64,000 nt of DNA, taken from the NCBI GenBank assembly GCA_036346225.1, contig JARFIW010001482.1, forward strand, positions 334,001 through 398,000, written 5' to 3'. Positions 22,546 to 34,830 of the stretch are shown piece after piece; within the stretch, counting starts at the first letter, position 1; every line of letters begins with the position of its first letter. The notes under the pieces were generated by a model. That model was not told the DNA's origin and ran no database searches. It saw nothing but the letters and a program-made list of their open reading frames with translations. The DNA is from Platerodrilus igneus. Taxonomy: Eukaryota > Arthropoda > Insecta > Coleoptera > Lycidae. A program made the position numbers and the translations under genes.

Positions 22546-23098
22546 CGTTAACCACACCAAATAATGTCTTCGAAACATATTTTAAAAATTTATCTCGCTT
22601 ACTTATTGTAGCGGATTAATCTTTTAACTCCAACTCGGGCCTCTCGTGCTGTGCATATGTGGTAACTCTTTATTTCGATTCCCACGACGTTAGGCACTAT
22701 GTGGCGGATTACGAATTGCGGACAAGCAGATGGCCAATATTCTCGGACTCTACGTTGGAAATGTCAATGCGGCGGTTTCAATTAAATAAAAAAATACCTA
22801 ATTTAAAGAGTATTCGTCGGGCTCCTATAAAATGATATGGCGGCAAATTCGCATGTAGTCAAGCCTTAAGGGACGTTGTTTAATACAACTGGTTCTCATA
22901 AATTCTTTAACGAATTCATTAAAAGAATAAATCAGTCACCCTTAACCTTGATGAAGGTAATCTGACCTGTTGCAGGATCTTAACTAAGTAGAGTCATAAG
23001 TTTATTAACATCAATTGTACCTTGAAGTGATGGGGCGTAATAAAATAGAATCCTACGCTTCCAATTCTTTCTTACATCCGCATATTTAAATAAATGTT
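22546..23098. repeat. Dispersed repeat A, copy 2
   Basis: Same orientation as 11957-12500, sharing TTAACCACACCAAA at the start and TTCCAATTCTTTCTTACAT near the end. It joins directly to the leader of the LTR element at 23100-23739. Confidence 0.7.
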
Positions 23099-23099
23099 T

Positions 23100-23167
23100 G
23101 TTATAGTCTCGGGTAATTGTTATAGTCCCGCGCAACTGTTATGATCCACTTCCACAGTTGGCGACAC
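23100..23167 (-). repeat. Post-LTR leader with AACTGTTATAGTC repeats, copy 1
   Basis: Nearly identical to 27125-27190. It contains three short repeats of the type TTGTTATAGTC/CTGTTATGATC. On the minus strand it directly follows the end of the LTR at 23168 and reads GTGTCGCCAACTGTGG, where a primer-binding site would be expected, although it does not begin with TGG. Confidence 0.55.
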
Positions 23168-23739
23168 TGGAAAGCTCCACGTTCACAAAAATATTGCACA
23201 ATAAAGCTATTACGTCATAATTGCGTCTCAAATTGTATCACATACCAAAAATGTTTACAGTAATACAAGATGCGCCTTAAAGAAAAAGATAAAATGTACT
23301 CACTTAAAAATGTAGAACGCTTCACGATCTTGCGGTTATCCTTGCGGCAGGAGCCGTGCTCATCTTCGTCTGGGTGTTATTGGGCGTGGGTTTCATTAGA
23401 CCATCGTCGAATCCAGATTTAATGTCTTCCCTCTTCTTTGTTCGTAGGTAGGACGGAGGAATAAGGTCAAGGCAACGATATCAGGTAGAGATAAAGGAAA
23501 ACCTACATTATCTGAAAGAGAAAAGACACGACACAGGTAACGTCTTGTTTGCTAATAATCATCGTGTGAAAACCGCGCACTTACATCCTCACTCCATGTT
23601 TGCGCATTTTTTTGCGCCGACGCAACTGTACGAAGTGACGGAAATGCACGAGTTTATTTTTTAAAATATTGGCGCGAATTTAGTCACAAATTAAAACTTA
23701 AACCAAAAATGATACATAGCCGATTTTCGGCATGTAACA
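23168..23739 (-). repeat. LTR of unnamed element B, copy 1
   Basis: A 572-bp block with TG...CA ends (minus: TGTTACATGCCG at the start, TTTCCA at the end), repeated at 28706-29292. Near its start there is a GCCGA/TCGGC hairpin. Inside, a 36-codon reading frame (23322-23432, minus) is preserved relative to the other copy, with the start codon mutated ATG to AGG. Confidence 0.65.
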
Positions 23740-24394
23740 ATCGCGACAAAGCTATAAAAGAAAAAATCTTAAAAAAAGAAAATGGCTTTTACCACGGTAA
23801 AAGCTTAAAATCTAAATCCTAACTAACCTACATAAACCCTAACTTAAATTCTAGAAAATGTTTATTTTAGGCGCCACCTGGTTTTTCAACCGATAACACG
23901 TCTTATGATTTACCAGAAATCGGAATGTGTAGCCCCATTGTTTATGAACTACATCTATAAATTCACACACGAGTGGTGCAGTTATAATCGACAGCACAAA
24001 TTTGTCGGAGAGCACGAAACACTACTATAACTAGAACAAATGCGACAAGTCGCCTAACATATATACTATAACTAAAGCTAACATTACAGTTTTCTAAGTG
24101 CATACGCACATAAGCATTGCATTTAAACTGTTTTTTCTTTGGCAAGAAAATGCCCAAATTTCAAAATGTCCAAAAAAGCAAGTTACTCTGCACTTTAGCA
24201 AATTTTTTATGTACTGGTACTCTGGCTTAATAAACAATACATATCAAAATTTGTTCATGACATGGTTGTGAATTAACAAATTTACCAACAGTACCATCTT
24301 ACTAATTTCTTACATTACTAACCTAACAAATTTCACTTTTACCATCAGGTTAGCTTCTTAACTCAATATTTAAAAAATAATTCCTACGTCTGAA

Positions 24395-24515
24395 CGTTAG
24401 GAAGATAAAAAAGATAAGGCAAAATCTCAAGTTATTATCAAAGATAATAGGTAAGATAACGATATTAAGCTCAAGTTATTATCAAAGATAATAGGTAAGA
24501 TAAAGATATTAGGCT
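24395..24515. repeat. ~53-bp tandem duplication
   Basis: CTCAAGTTATTATCAAAGAT followed by AATAGGTAAGATAA.GATATTA occurs twice in direct succession, at about 24427 and 24472. Flanking sequence 23740-24390 is AT-rich with no gene seen. Confidence 0.8.
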
Positions 24516-24519
24516 AAAA

Positions 24520-27120
24520 CTAGATAACAATAGGTGGATGCGAAACGTCCCAGCACGCTAAGGCACGCTACGACTACATACACTAAAGATATAGCGTAGA
24601 ATTCCCCAACTCACCATGTTGTTTTGTCATCCATCGCAAAGATACAAGATAGAGTGACTCCTTAAAGCCGTGACACAGGAAAAATACTCGTACCCCGTAA
24701 AAGAGAGCGACCTGTGAGGCAGGCCCGTTTATAAAAAACGGTACGAGGGACCGAAAAAAGGCATGTGGGTGCATTCCTGCACCCGGCGTTGAATGATATT
24801 GATAAGATATCCACACGTTTATATATCAACATATATAAATTCTTACACTCACACATTCATACACTCATACATACATGATGCACTGTTAGCGGCCATGTGC
24901 GCTGACAGCGGCACCGTATGACCTCACGAAAGATTTCCAGAGACGTGGTCCGGGTGTCTGTGAAAACTCCCCGCGCAACCACACGGTGACTAACGGAAAT
25001 GAAAAGGCAATAGAGATATAGGAAAGGTAGAAAGAGGGAGGTGGGCATTTTGGAATGCATAAGTTACACTTCCAGGTAGAAGAGAATAGAGGAAGGGCTT
25101 GCATTAAGCTAAAGTGACAGAAAAGGTGGATAGAAAACCACTACTCAACCAGCCAATGTGGTCAGTAGCCCAGAGTGAGAGAAAAATCACTCTTATGTGG
25201 TAGACGGGTGTTCCGGGACAAGAACAGGTCTACCGAATGAAAATTAAGGCAGAAACAGAGAGAGCAGGATAAGAAAAAGTAGAGTTTTTGGACAAGCGTC
25301 CGAGAGAAAGTAGAGAGTTGTCCCTATTAAGTGCAGATCGATCTGAAGGACCACCTGCTATATTAATCAGACAAGTTAAGATACATCATAAGTTACAAAT
25401 TTATTAGACTCTGATGAGAACTAGTACAATCATTTTTCTAACGAGTGCATCCACTACGATAAGAAAATTAGACAAAAGTTGAAACAACAACTTAAAAGTA
25501 TCACTACAGATTCCTTCACACAAAAAAACCAACTGTTGCAAGATAATTTTTTTAAAAAGGGTAACGCCATAAACACACAAGAATGCCTAAATATAAGCAG
25601 TTAAATACAAACATACTGTCCCAATATGCTAAAAACAACCGAGAATTCGATAAGATATCAATAAAAAGCGATAGCACCTCACTGCGAAGTTCGATAAAAA
25701 ACAACAAAAAAATGTTTATATGTTATGATGAGTTAGTAGAAGGAGAAACAAGTAATGATAAAGGATAAAGTGGGCGACTGTAATAATTCAGAAGAAAAAC
25801 GCATAGAATAGAAAGTCCTAGTTTTTTGAAACTGCGAATATGGACTATTTTTTACAATGGCATAGGCCGCGGCTTCTATGGCAGTCCAAAGAAAAAAGCA
25901 TCCACTCAAAACATCAGCTAAAACCAATCATAAAAATTCAATGAGTCATTACAACAAAAGTTACCTCGATTACCGCAGAATTAAACAATGTAACATAAAT
26001 GCTGAAAACAAAATAATCTGTTGTAGAAAAGGTGCGAAGATTAATTAAATGAAGCGACAAAGTTATACTGAGGAATCTAGATAATAAACGAATATGTGGT
26101 TAACAATAAGTTCAAGGGGAAGTCAATAGGTCGCAAAGAGATAGCTAGTTTAAGGTAAATACGCCAAACGTGTAGAAGGTAAGTGCTGTATAAGAAAAGA
26201 AATGGATAGATAAAGTTAACTAACTCATAGTAGGGACAAAAACATTAGGTAAATCGTTAAAGAAATGAAACGTGAAAATACAAAACATTGTTAACAACCT
26301 CATTATTGTAGTGTTTAAGGAAGGAGATATAACGAAATCAAGTTTACTATAGTGTTTTAGAAGGTATAGATATACTAAAAATTCAGTTAATTGCGTAAGC
26401 TATATTTTAGAAGCAATTCGTAACTTATAGTTGATTATTTAGATTTTAAGGGAACACTTTAGAATCATAGTAAAGTAAGATAATATGAGTTATCAAAAAA
26501 ACGACGGGTTTAAAAAGTTAACCCAAAAAACAGGTTACAATAAACTAAGAAAAATTTCAGAATTAAATTAATTATTTAAACTAAACTTAGTGTCATTTTA
26601 AAGTATGTTTTTTTTTAATCATATTGAATGGTAAATAAAGCTATTTATGGCTAAAAATACGTACAGAAAGAATTATTAATCCTAAGCACATAGTTAAAGT
26701 GAGGTTGTGTAATTCTCTAAACACAGTTGAAAGGTATATGCTACATCCTAAATTAGGTTAAGTAATTATTTGAGAGAATTTAGAATACAAATACATTATT
26801 TTTATAAGGGAAAATGTCAATTAACTAAATTTGAAATAACATATATTAAGTAAACAATTACTGTTTCAACATGGCTAAATAAATTCTTAGATTGACATTT
26901 CAGCTGCATTTAATGTCACTTCAACATAAAATAGATGTTGTCAAGTGCAATGTTGCCAGATTATATTTCTTTTATTTAAAAGCCATTAAAAATTTACAAA
27001 TTATTATTTTTTATTATTATTTGAGTGAACAAAAACCCAATTTCTACAAATATATTCAAAACTAACACCATATAAGATACACAAAAGGTGAAACAAATTT
27101 TCAACAAAACGTTCAGATGC
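24520..27120. other. No gene recognised
   Basis: 24540-25400 is moderately GC-rich, with only short overlapping minus-strand ORFs (62-78 codons) lacking recognisable motifs. A 61-codon Asn/Lys/Ser-rich plus ORF lies at 25583-25768. 25950-27120 is AT-rich with no ORF above 60 codons. No microsatellite or inverted repeat stands out. Confidence 0.5.
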
Positions 27121-27124
27121 CACT

Positions 27125-27190
27125 GTTATAGTCTAGAGTAACTGTTATAGTCCCGCGCAACTGTTATGATCCACTTCCACAGTTGGCGAC
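27125..27190 (-). repeat. Post-LTR leader, copy 2
   Basis: Matches 23100-23167. In this copy the leader is separated from its LTR (28706-29292) by the solo LTR at 27195-28705. Removing that insert and one ACTA restores the same LTR-leader junction as in copy 1. Confidence 0.6.
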
Positions 27191-27194
27191 ACTA

Positions 27195-28705
27195 TGTAAT
27201 TTAAAATATTTACCTACCGCGTGAGGGTATCCAATTAACAATAAATAATAAATGGCAGGACCTCTAGCACTATCGTACCCTCACGTTTCGGGACGTTGCC
27301 TCGCAAGCTGCAGCAGTCGGTGAGAGGAGGGGTTCATTAAACAAACGCACTGAGACGAAATTCCGATTGTTTTATTAAATGGGCTACTAACTAAAACTTC
27401 AACTAATTACATATGCATAACAAAAATATACAGTAAATAACATTATTTACAATAGGGCGCCACCATGGGAATTAAACGGCCCATGGACCAATCGCGGTAA
27501 TAGCTCTCGTCGCACTTTGTTCGTGGTCGATGAACCAAGATTGCAGGACAGAAAATAATCACTTCACAGGGGCTAATCTTTTAAAGTCTCCGGCTAGCAC
27601 AAACACAACTTAACTAAACTAAACTAAGATCCTTATTTTATGAATATTAATAACAGTTCTGGGTGAAACCACCACAATACAATAATTAATTAATTCTACC
27701 GTAGTCTACTTAACTTGCTTATGGCGACGACCCTCCTTTAACCACGGGGTCATCAACACCAGGAAAAATACGACCTGCTCAAGGGTCAAATACTACAGTA
27801 ACGTGACCCCTGACCTGAGCTTGCATACGCAGGTAGTCTCGTGGCTTAGTGATTAACGGCCTCTGACACCGTCGAAACACAATATAATAGTAGACCCTTC
27901 TAAAACGATGCGGTCTCCCAAAACAATAATCTAACGGATCAATTTACTTGAACTGAGCTTTAACCCGGAGTTGTATTTTATGGAAGTCGACAAATACTGC
28001 ATTTAAACAAATAACTGACTTATGCTGCATAACACAACCTTGAGTTCATGGTAATACCACATATACTATTTACTTACTCAGAGAAATAATTAACTTAGAA
28101 CATAACGGCACGCACTTGACTTCAGAGAAATAAAACACTTCACTCAGTCTGGATATAAACAACCAGCTTTAACCTCTAACGCGTCTGGAAATAAACAACC
28201 TTGATTACCACCGGCTGGCATCCTTATATACATTTAAGTTAATTGAAAAATAACCTCTTTCTTGGCTCTCATACTCGACTTAGGATACGCCGGTCGTAAA
28301 TCTTTAAAATTAATTAAACTGCCAATTGCACTAAGATAGCCACACAAGTAGATCTCGGAACTAATTTTAGTTGAGTACTCCGCTAATTGAAAAATTCCTT
28401 CCGACCACCCAGACATAAATAGGGTCCTAGAACATGATTGACATCTAATCATAGATAGCAACTAATCTGACATGTTTAGTGCCTTTGAAGTAAAGTGCCT
28501 TTAGAAAAATTAATTAACTCTTGGATTATGTCTTCCTGGAACTTCGCTAGGACGCTCTTGGGTGATCTTGCAGCTGCTTACAATTGCAGACATATTTATG
28601 CTACAAGACCTTCATTCTAATAATTAGAATGCTAAAATTAAACTAGAAAATAACTATTTTTAGAAATAATAGAACTATTAGAGCGTATTAAAACAGTATG
28701 TTACA
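27195..28705 (-). mobile_element. Solo LTR (1.5 kb) nested in another LTR element
   Basis: The block starts TGTAAT and ends GTTACA in plus orientation, with ACTA on both sides (27191-27194 and 28706-28709) as a 4-bp target duplication. It sits at the LTR-leader junction of the element at 27125-29292. A reverse-oriented AATAAA at about 27375 supports minus orientation (poly(A) signal in the 3' third). No internal retroviral genes are present, as expected for a solo LTR made by LTR-LTR recombination. Confidence 0.7.
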
Positions 28706-29292
28706 ACTAGAACGCTCCAAGTTCACAAAAATATTACGCAATAAAGCTATTACGTAATAATTGCATCTCAAATTGTATCACATACCAAAAATGTTTACAG
28801 TGATACAAGATGCGCCTTAAAGAAAAAGATAAAATGTACTCACTTAAAAATGTGGAACTCTTCACGACCTTGCGGTTATCCTTGCGGCAGGAGCCGTGCT
28901 CATCTTCGTCTGGGTGTTGTTAGGCGTGGGTTTCATTAGGCCATCGTCAAATCCTAATTTGATGTCTTCCATCTTCTTTGTTCGTAGGTAGGACGGAGGA
29001 ATAAGGTCAAGGCAACGATATCAGGTAGCGATAAAGAAAAACCTACATTATCTGAAAGAGAAAAGACAAAGGCACGACACAGGTAACGTCACTGTTAGAC
29101 GTCTCGTTGGCTAATAATCGTCGTGTCGGAAACTTACTTCTTCACTCCACGTCTGCGCATTCTCTTGCGCCGACGCAACTGTCTGAAGTGACGGAAATGC
29201 ACAAGTTTATTTTTTTAAATATTGGCGCGAATTCAGTCACAAATTTAAACTTAAACCAAAAATGATACATAGCCGATTTTCGGCATGTAACA
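28706..29292 (-). repeat. LTR of unnamed element B, copy 2
   Basis: Similar to 23168-23739 over its whole length, starting TGTTACATGCCG on the minus strand at 29292. It contains an ATG-initiated 36-codon ORF at 28862-28972 (minus) beginning MEDIKLGFDDGLMKP. Several differences from copy 1 within this frame are synonymous. A GTGAGT splice-donor-like site follows the stop by about 20 bp. Confidence 0.65.
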
Positions 29293-29419
29293 AGTTTCAA
29301 CAAACCAATTGCTACTCATCCATATTCGAACATACACCATTTGACTAAACGATATGATTCTCTAATCACAATTATCGCAAACGAATTATTAAGTTCTATC
29401 TTTCAAACTATTTCATCAT

Positions 29420-30395
29420 CATTTTACTACATTTATTTATTTTATCTTTAAGAGCTGCATTCACAAAAAGTTCCTTTATCACCTTTTCAACACCTGCAAT
29501 TATACTATTTTCATCCATTTTATCTATTATCTTCATCTCTTCAACATTAACTTTTGCAATTTTCAATTATTCCGAGTTAGCTACAACTTCTTTCCTAATT
29601 TCACCAAGGCACTTAATGCTTAAACTTCCATCTCTTTCACCTTCCATCTCCTGCTCAAATTGATTCAAATTTATGCAATTTCCTTGTACTTCTAAATAGA
29701 CGCTTTCGTCCCATTTATTCTTCCCACCTCCCATAATCATCACTTTATTCTCGGTATAAATGATCCCTTTCATGTTGCTTATAAAATTCATTCCCAAAAT
29801 GGCATCTACTCTTAACCCTGACACTATTAAAAACTCTTGCTCCCAATCTCCGTCTTTCCCAACTTAACATTCAGAGTTATGATACTATTAACTACTGCAT
29901 ACTTCTTATTATTCGGCGATACTAAATTATTTCTTTTAATAGGAATAACTTTCTGCATAAACTCCTCTGAATTATCTTTAATAAAACCTTCACTTACTAA
30001 TGTTGCTTCGCTTTCTGTATCTACCAGTAATTTTACCTCTTTACCTTCTACTTACAATTTTATTATAGGTAGTAAATCATTTTTTTCATTAAGTTTTTCA
30101 TCATTTTTCAACTCAAGTGTTATAAATTCACGCGCATGTTCATTTTCATTCATTTCTATATTTTTATCGTTTGATTTGTCTGCATCTAAAAATCCTCCCT
30201 ACTTGACGTTCCAGACTGATGAACTATCTTTGCGTATGTCTTTCTATTATCGTTGCTACCAACTATGCCATCTCTTGGTATATTTGGCGGATTTTCCCTT
30301 CTTTGGGTAATGCTTCTATTCCTAATGGTGTGCCATTCTCTATTCACCCTTCCCCCGTCTCTCCTAATGGCATTTTTCCAATTATTTCTTTGCAT
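29420..30395 (-). pseudogene. pol: Retropepsin/pol fragment of LTR retrotransposon
   Basis: The minus-strand order is a basic nucleocapsid-like stretch (30395-30186; no CCHC knuckle seen), an acidic linker, then a protease-like core around 30050 with LLVDTESEATL at the place of the active-site DTG/DSG loop (Gly replaced by Glu). After a frameshift near 29825 comes GLRVDAILGMNFISNMKG, the usual 'ILGMDFL' strand of retropepsins, then a linker towards RT (to 29420). The element is inactive. It follows the gag of the Gypsy-like copy 2 (32690-33821) in the same orientation, interrupted by dispersed repeat C, and probably belongs to it. Confidence 0.65.
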
Positions 30396-30410
30396 ATTCC
30401 CCTCTTCAAA

Positions 30411-32005
30411 TTGTTCCTTACCTTATTTTAAATTTAAAGAACTAAATTTCTTTTTTATGGATGGTCTACCTGGTAATGTCGATTGCCACGCGTGTAAGTT
30501 TTGTTTGGCCAAAAAATTCTTGACAGATATTCTATTAAAAGGTCAGAGTGTTTCGAACTCTGAACACAAACTTTCTTGGTAAAGAAATTCTTTACAAAAA
30601 AAAAATTATATGATTAACACTTATTATTCTACCTTAAACTAAATACAAATACTCCAATATCAGTTAAAAATAAATCTAGAAGTACCACTTGCAGAATCCA
30701 CAAAAACGCTTCTCGTAATTAAATATCTCTTTATTTTAAATTAATGTCCAAATCAGCTTACAAGTTTTTCTATATTTAAAATCCTCACTTCAAACAGCAG
30801 TTACCAAAGTGCATTATGCTTTAATCTTCCTTTCCCTTTTTTAATAAAATTTTTAAAATAGTGTTATATTAAAGAATTTCCTTCTTGATTATAATTATTA
30901 AATTCCATTTTTTTTGTAATTTGCATTTAAAACATAATTTCTATATTTATTGTACCATCGTAATTATTAAATTACAGTAAGATTACTGCATACTCTAAAT
31001 GTTATCTCCGCAAAGCAACATCTCGCAACTTAAATCAGAATAACATTTCACGAGCCAATTTAAGAATCGAATCTATTGAATGGATCCACGTTTTTAAACG
31101 CTTCCTTATATATTCATATTATTTATATCCAGAAGGTTGTAGAATAGTATAAAACATTATGATGTTTCACAGAAAAATTCATTAGCATCTAAAATCGCTG
31201 CGTTTATTACTTCGTAATTTCGCTCCACTTATTCGTGACGCGCATTGTTTGTCCATGTTTAATACATATACGATTATCGTGGCGTCGCATACTAATGCGA
31301 AAGATAATTAATTTTATCGGATATTTTATGGATTTTGTAGATTTTTCGTGTTCCAGCCACTTCTCGGAATAAATGTTTCATTAGATATTTACGTAATTCT
31401 AAATATTGATGACTCATCTCTCTATATTTTTAATATTCTAAAAAATTCTTTACTTAAAATAAATTTCTGTAGCCACAGGGTAGTTAATTTAAACTTTAAT
31501 TGCTTTTTAATGCAAAAAGGGTTGCATTTTATAGACATATTTGCTTTTAACATTAAAATGTGTTTTTAATACACCAATTAAGGTTAGAATTGAGTTTTTT
31601 AAACAAAATTGTAGTTTTTTGTGCTAAATGCGTATAGCTACTACTATTTTATGCTATTTACGAATGTTATTTAATAAGCGAAAATAAATGACTTTGTATT
31701 TATTTTAAAACGATCGATTTGCGTTCGCATTGAATGCGTTTTACAGTATCTTACATTTAATTATTTTTACATATACAACTTACGTTACTTGCTATTTATT
31801 TATAATACACTTATATCATACATGGTGACAACTTATACACGGGCAATTGTATTTTTCGCTTGTACATTATTGAGTAAAAGTGCACTTGTATTATACAGGG
31901 CGTAACCATGGATTTACGGAAATTTCCATTTCTTTAGGATTCTTTTACATTTTAGTAGGATTTATTTATAGAATGTGGATTTCTATGACCTCCCGTGACC
32001 CACTA
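30411..32005. repeat. Dispersed repeat C, copy 2
   Basis: Same orientation as 20342-22126; it starts inside the leader-like part (CCTTACCTTATTTTAAATTTA). The left junction interrupts text (GCATATTCCCCTCTTCAAA) that recurs as GCATATACCCCTCTTCAAA at 32521. It was therefore probably inserted into, or recombined with, the Gypsy-like element. Confidence 0.75.
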
Positions 32006-32689
32006 TGACGTCATTTTCCCCTAAATCAAAATATAAAATTTAAAACTTGCGTTATTTTTCCGCATATGTGTGTAATTTTACTATTTTTATTTCTAACTAC
32101 TCCCTATCTATAACTTATTAAATAATCTTTATCATATACGCACAATTTTTTCATGCGATCTTTCAATTCACACAATTCTTCCTATAACAACCATTCTATT
32201 TTATTCTTAACTTCACCTGGACATTTAACAGCAATTCTTACTTCTTCGTCTAATTCTCCCTTAAAATAATTTTTTTTTCTTACGCTTTCATTTCTTTCTA
32301 ACGTCCGCAGATTTGAATGAATGTTTCGACAAACCAAACGCTACTCCTTTATATTTGTACATACGCCATTTCAAAAAACGATTTGATTTTTTAATCACAA
32401 TTATCCCAAACGAATTATTAAGTTCTACTTTCCAAATTCTATTCTCAATAGTGCTGGATTTATTATTCTCCCTTCCCCCACCTCTTCTAATGGCTTATCA
32501 CCTATTTCAGTTATTTCTTTGCATATACCCCTCTTCAAATGGTCTGCCTTGATATCTCTTCTGCCCATTATTCCTTTGAAATCTAAATGTGTTCATAAGC
32601 TGGCTCCTTGGCCTGGTCTTCATCCTCCTGGGTTGACTCACATCATCATAACATTGAAGATATTCTAACAAAACATATCAACAATATTT

Positions 32690-33821
32690 TGGAAGTCTAT
32701 GCGTTGCCTTTCATCGGTTTTGAAGTAACCAGCTAAATACTTTATTATCTGCTTGTCCTCTAAAGGAGGATCAAGTTGTCTGGAAACGCTAAATTTCTTT
32801 ATCGCATACAATTCCCCTGTCATACCTGAATCCCTACCCTATTTGCCCATTAATAAATTATCTCTAACTTTAAATTGCTAGTTGTCTCCCCAGAAATATT
32901 TAAAAAATTTAATCTTGAAGTCTTTAAACGAAATCAACTCACTTTCAATTAATTCAAACCAAAATTTGGCACTACCCTTCAACATGGACCTTACAATATT
33001 TAACTTCGTTTGCTCATCCCAGCTACCTTGTATTAAAGCTTTTAAGTTATTAAAAATATTTTGGGGTTAAGTTTATTATCTCCATAAAATTTTGAGTGTT
33101 GTTTCAACGGAACACTTGTTGGACTCCATCTTATCGGTTCCCCAACATAAATATTTTTAACCCTGTCTTCTAAATTCTTAAACTTATTCCCTATGTCTGT
33201 GTTAAGATTTCCCAAATTATTTCTAAACGTTTCAAAACCAGCTATTTCATTTACCTTTTTATCTAAAGTTTTAATTTTTCCATTAGTTTCTTTCTCACTT
33301 GCATCCTGATTCGTTTTTATTTGAACAATTTCTTCTTTAACATCATCCATATCCTGTAACATTTGTACTACCTTTCCTCGAATTTCAAACCTCATTTCTT
33401 CGATGGTTTGTCAGTTTCTATAAGCTCAAAGTTAGTTTTTCACTCACTTCTTTAAATTTTCTTTCATTCTTCTCACTTTCTAACCTTAAACGTTCTCCAG
33501 TTTTGGTATATTCTCCCCAAATTCTGCTCGTAACTCCTGAGTATATTTATCAGATCGCTCAATTATTTCGTTTATATTCTCTTTCATTTTCTTTATATTT
33601 TCTTTCATTTCTTTCATATTTTTTCATTCCTTTCACTCGTTGCTCTTTGTTCCTGCATATTCTGGTTTAGACCTAATAAAGGAGCCAACATTTTTGACTT
33701 CTGGAGCCCTCCTACTCGTGGATTTTTTTTTCGCTTCTTCCATATAAACGCTTTCCTGAGAACCAATTTCTATTCTCTCGACTCTCAAACTTTCACGAAC
33801 TTTTTTCATTCTGCCAGTCAT
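32690..33821 (-). pseudogene. gag: Gypsy-like gag, fragmented (copy 2)
   Basis: The N-terminal piece at 33821-33633 (RMKKVRESLRVERIEIGS) is followed by a coiled-coil-like piece 33395-33042 (heptads with DVKEEIVQIKTNQDAS) leading into the capsid start (KQHSKFYGDNKLNPK). The capsid core and C-terminus at 33040-32690 lie in other frames, matching 16728-16275. Same architecture as copy 1, with different private lesions. Confidence 0.7.
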
Positions 33822-33919
33822 GCTGGAAACTAATCAGATATTACAAAAAGAAAAAACTCCAAAAACAAATCCTACGAGACAAGAAATTCCAATTTACAGA
33901 CGAATTAATCGTCCCACAG

Positions 33920-34110
33920 GTTGGATCGTCGCTAAAAGAGTGCTGTAACAACGCCGCTTTGAAGTGTCACTAAAAGAATGCTGTGACAACGCCACGTTTT
34001 GATGCGCCGCTAAAAGAGTGCTGTGAGAACGCCGCTTTGATGAGACGTCATTACAAGAGTGCCGTAACAAGGCCTCGCTTTGATGCGCCGCTAATAGCGT
34101 GCTGTGATAC
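33920..34110. repeat. ~37-41-bp tandem repeat in element leader (copy 2)
   Basis: Five units matching 17535-17735 in order and number (GCTAAAAGAGTGCTGT core). Conservation of the array between copies shows it belongs to the element. Confidence 0.85.
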
Positions 34111-34813
34111 AGATGCAGCAAACCGTAAAAGTTTAAATTGTTGACTTACCTTCCTTTCTAACTTTACCTTGCCTGGCCAGCTCAACGGAAAAGTTGGAAT
34201 TTTTAAAATGAAAACAAACACAGTAATATCACAAAGCATTTATACGGTTTGAAATATTTTCATTCATACAAAAGTATATAGAACATTTACAACATCGTTT
34301 CTTTCAAGCATCAAATTATTTCTACAAGTACTTACTTACTTAATTATAAAAATGTTCCTTACCTTATTTTAAATTTACAAAACTAAATTTCTTCTCCTAT
34401 GAATAGTTTACCTGGTTATGATTCTCACGCTTGTAAGGTTCGTTTTGGCCAAAAAATCCTTGATAGATAATCTATTAAAAGTCAGAGAATTTCGAACTCT
34501 GAACACAACCTTTCAATGTAAAGATCCTTACAAAAATAAAATATTGTATGACTAACACTTATTCTAGTTTAAATTTAAATGACAAATGCTCAACTATCAG
34601 TTACAAACAATATTTATACTTGCAAAATCCACGAAGCGCTTTTTTACTAACTCGTAATTAATTCGAGATTCCACGGGACTTGAACTTTTCACGCGAGTGA
34701 GGTGAAACTTTAAAAATTTGCCGTTTCGGTCGCTAGCTTGGCTATTATGCCTTGAAAAATCTTGAGAAAGAGCAGGGTTGAAATATTTTTCATTATTCGA
34801 AAAATGAAATAAA

Positions 34814-34829
34814 GTGAAGTTGGACGCCA
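34814..34829 (-). promoter_or_regulatory. Primer-binding site, Gypsy-like copy 2
   Basis: TGGCGTCCAACTTCAC on the minus strand, identical to copy 1 (18441-18456), directly after an LTR terminus ending TTACA. Confidence 0.65.
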
Positions 34830-34830
34830 C

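Noticed and set aside
29837..30310. 157-codon plus-strand ORF
   Set aside because: It is the antisense shadow of the decayed retropepsin/pol fragment on the minus strand.
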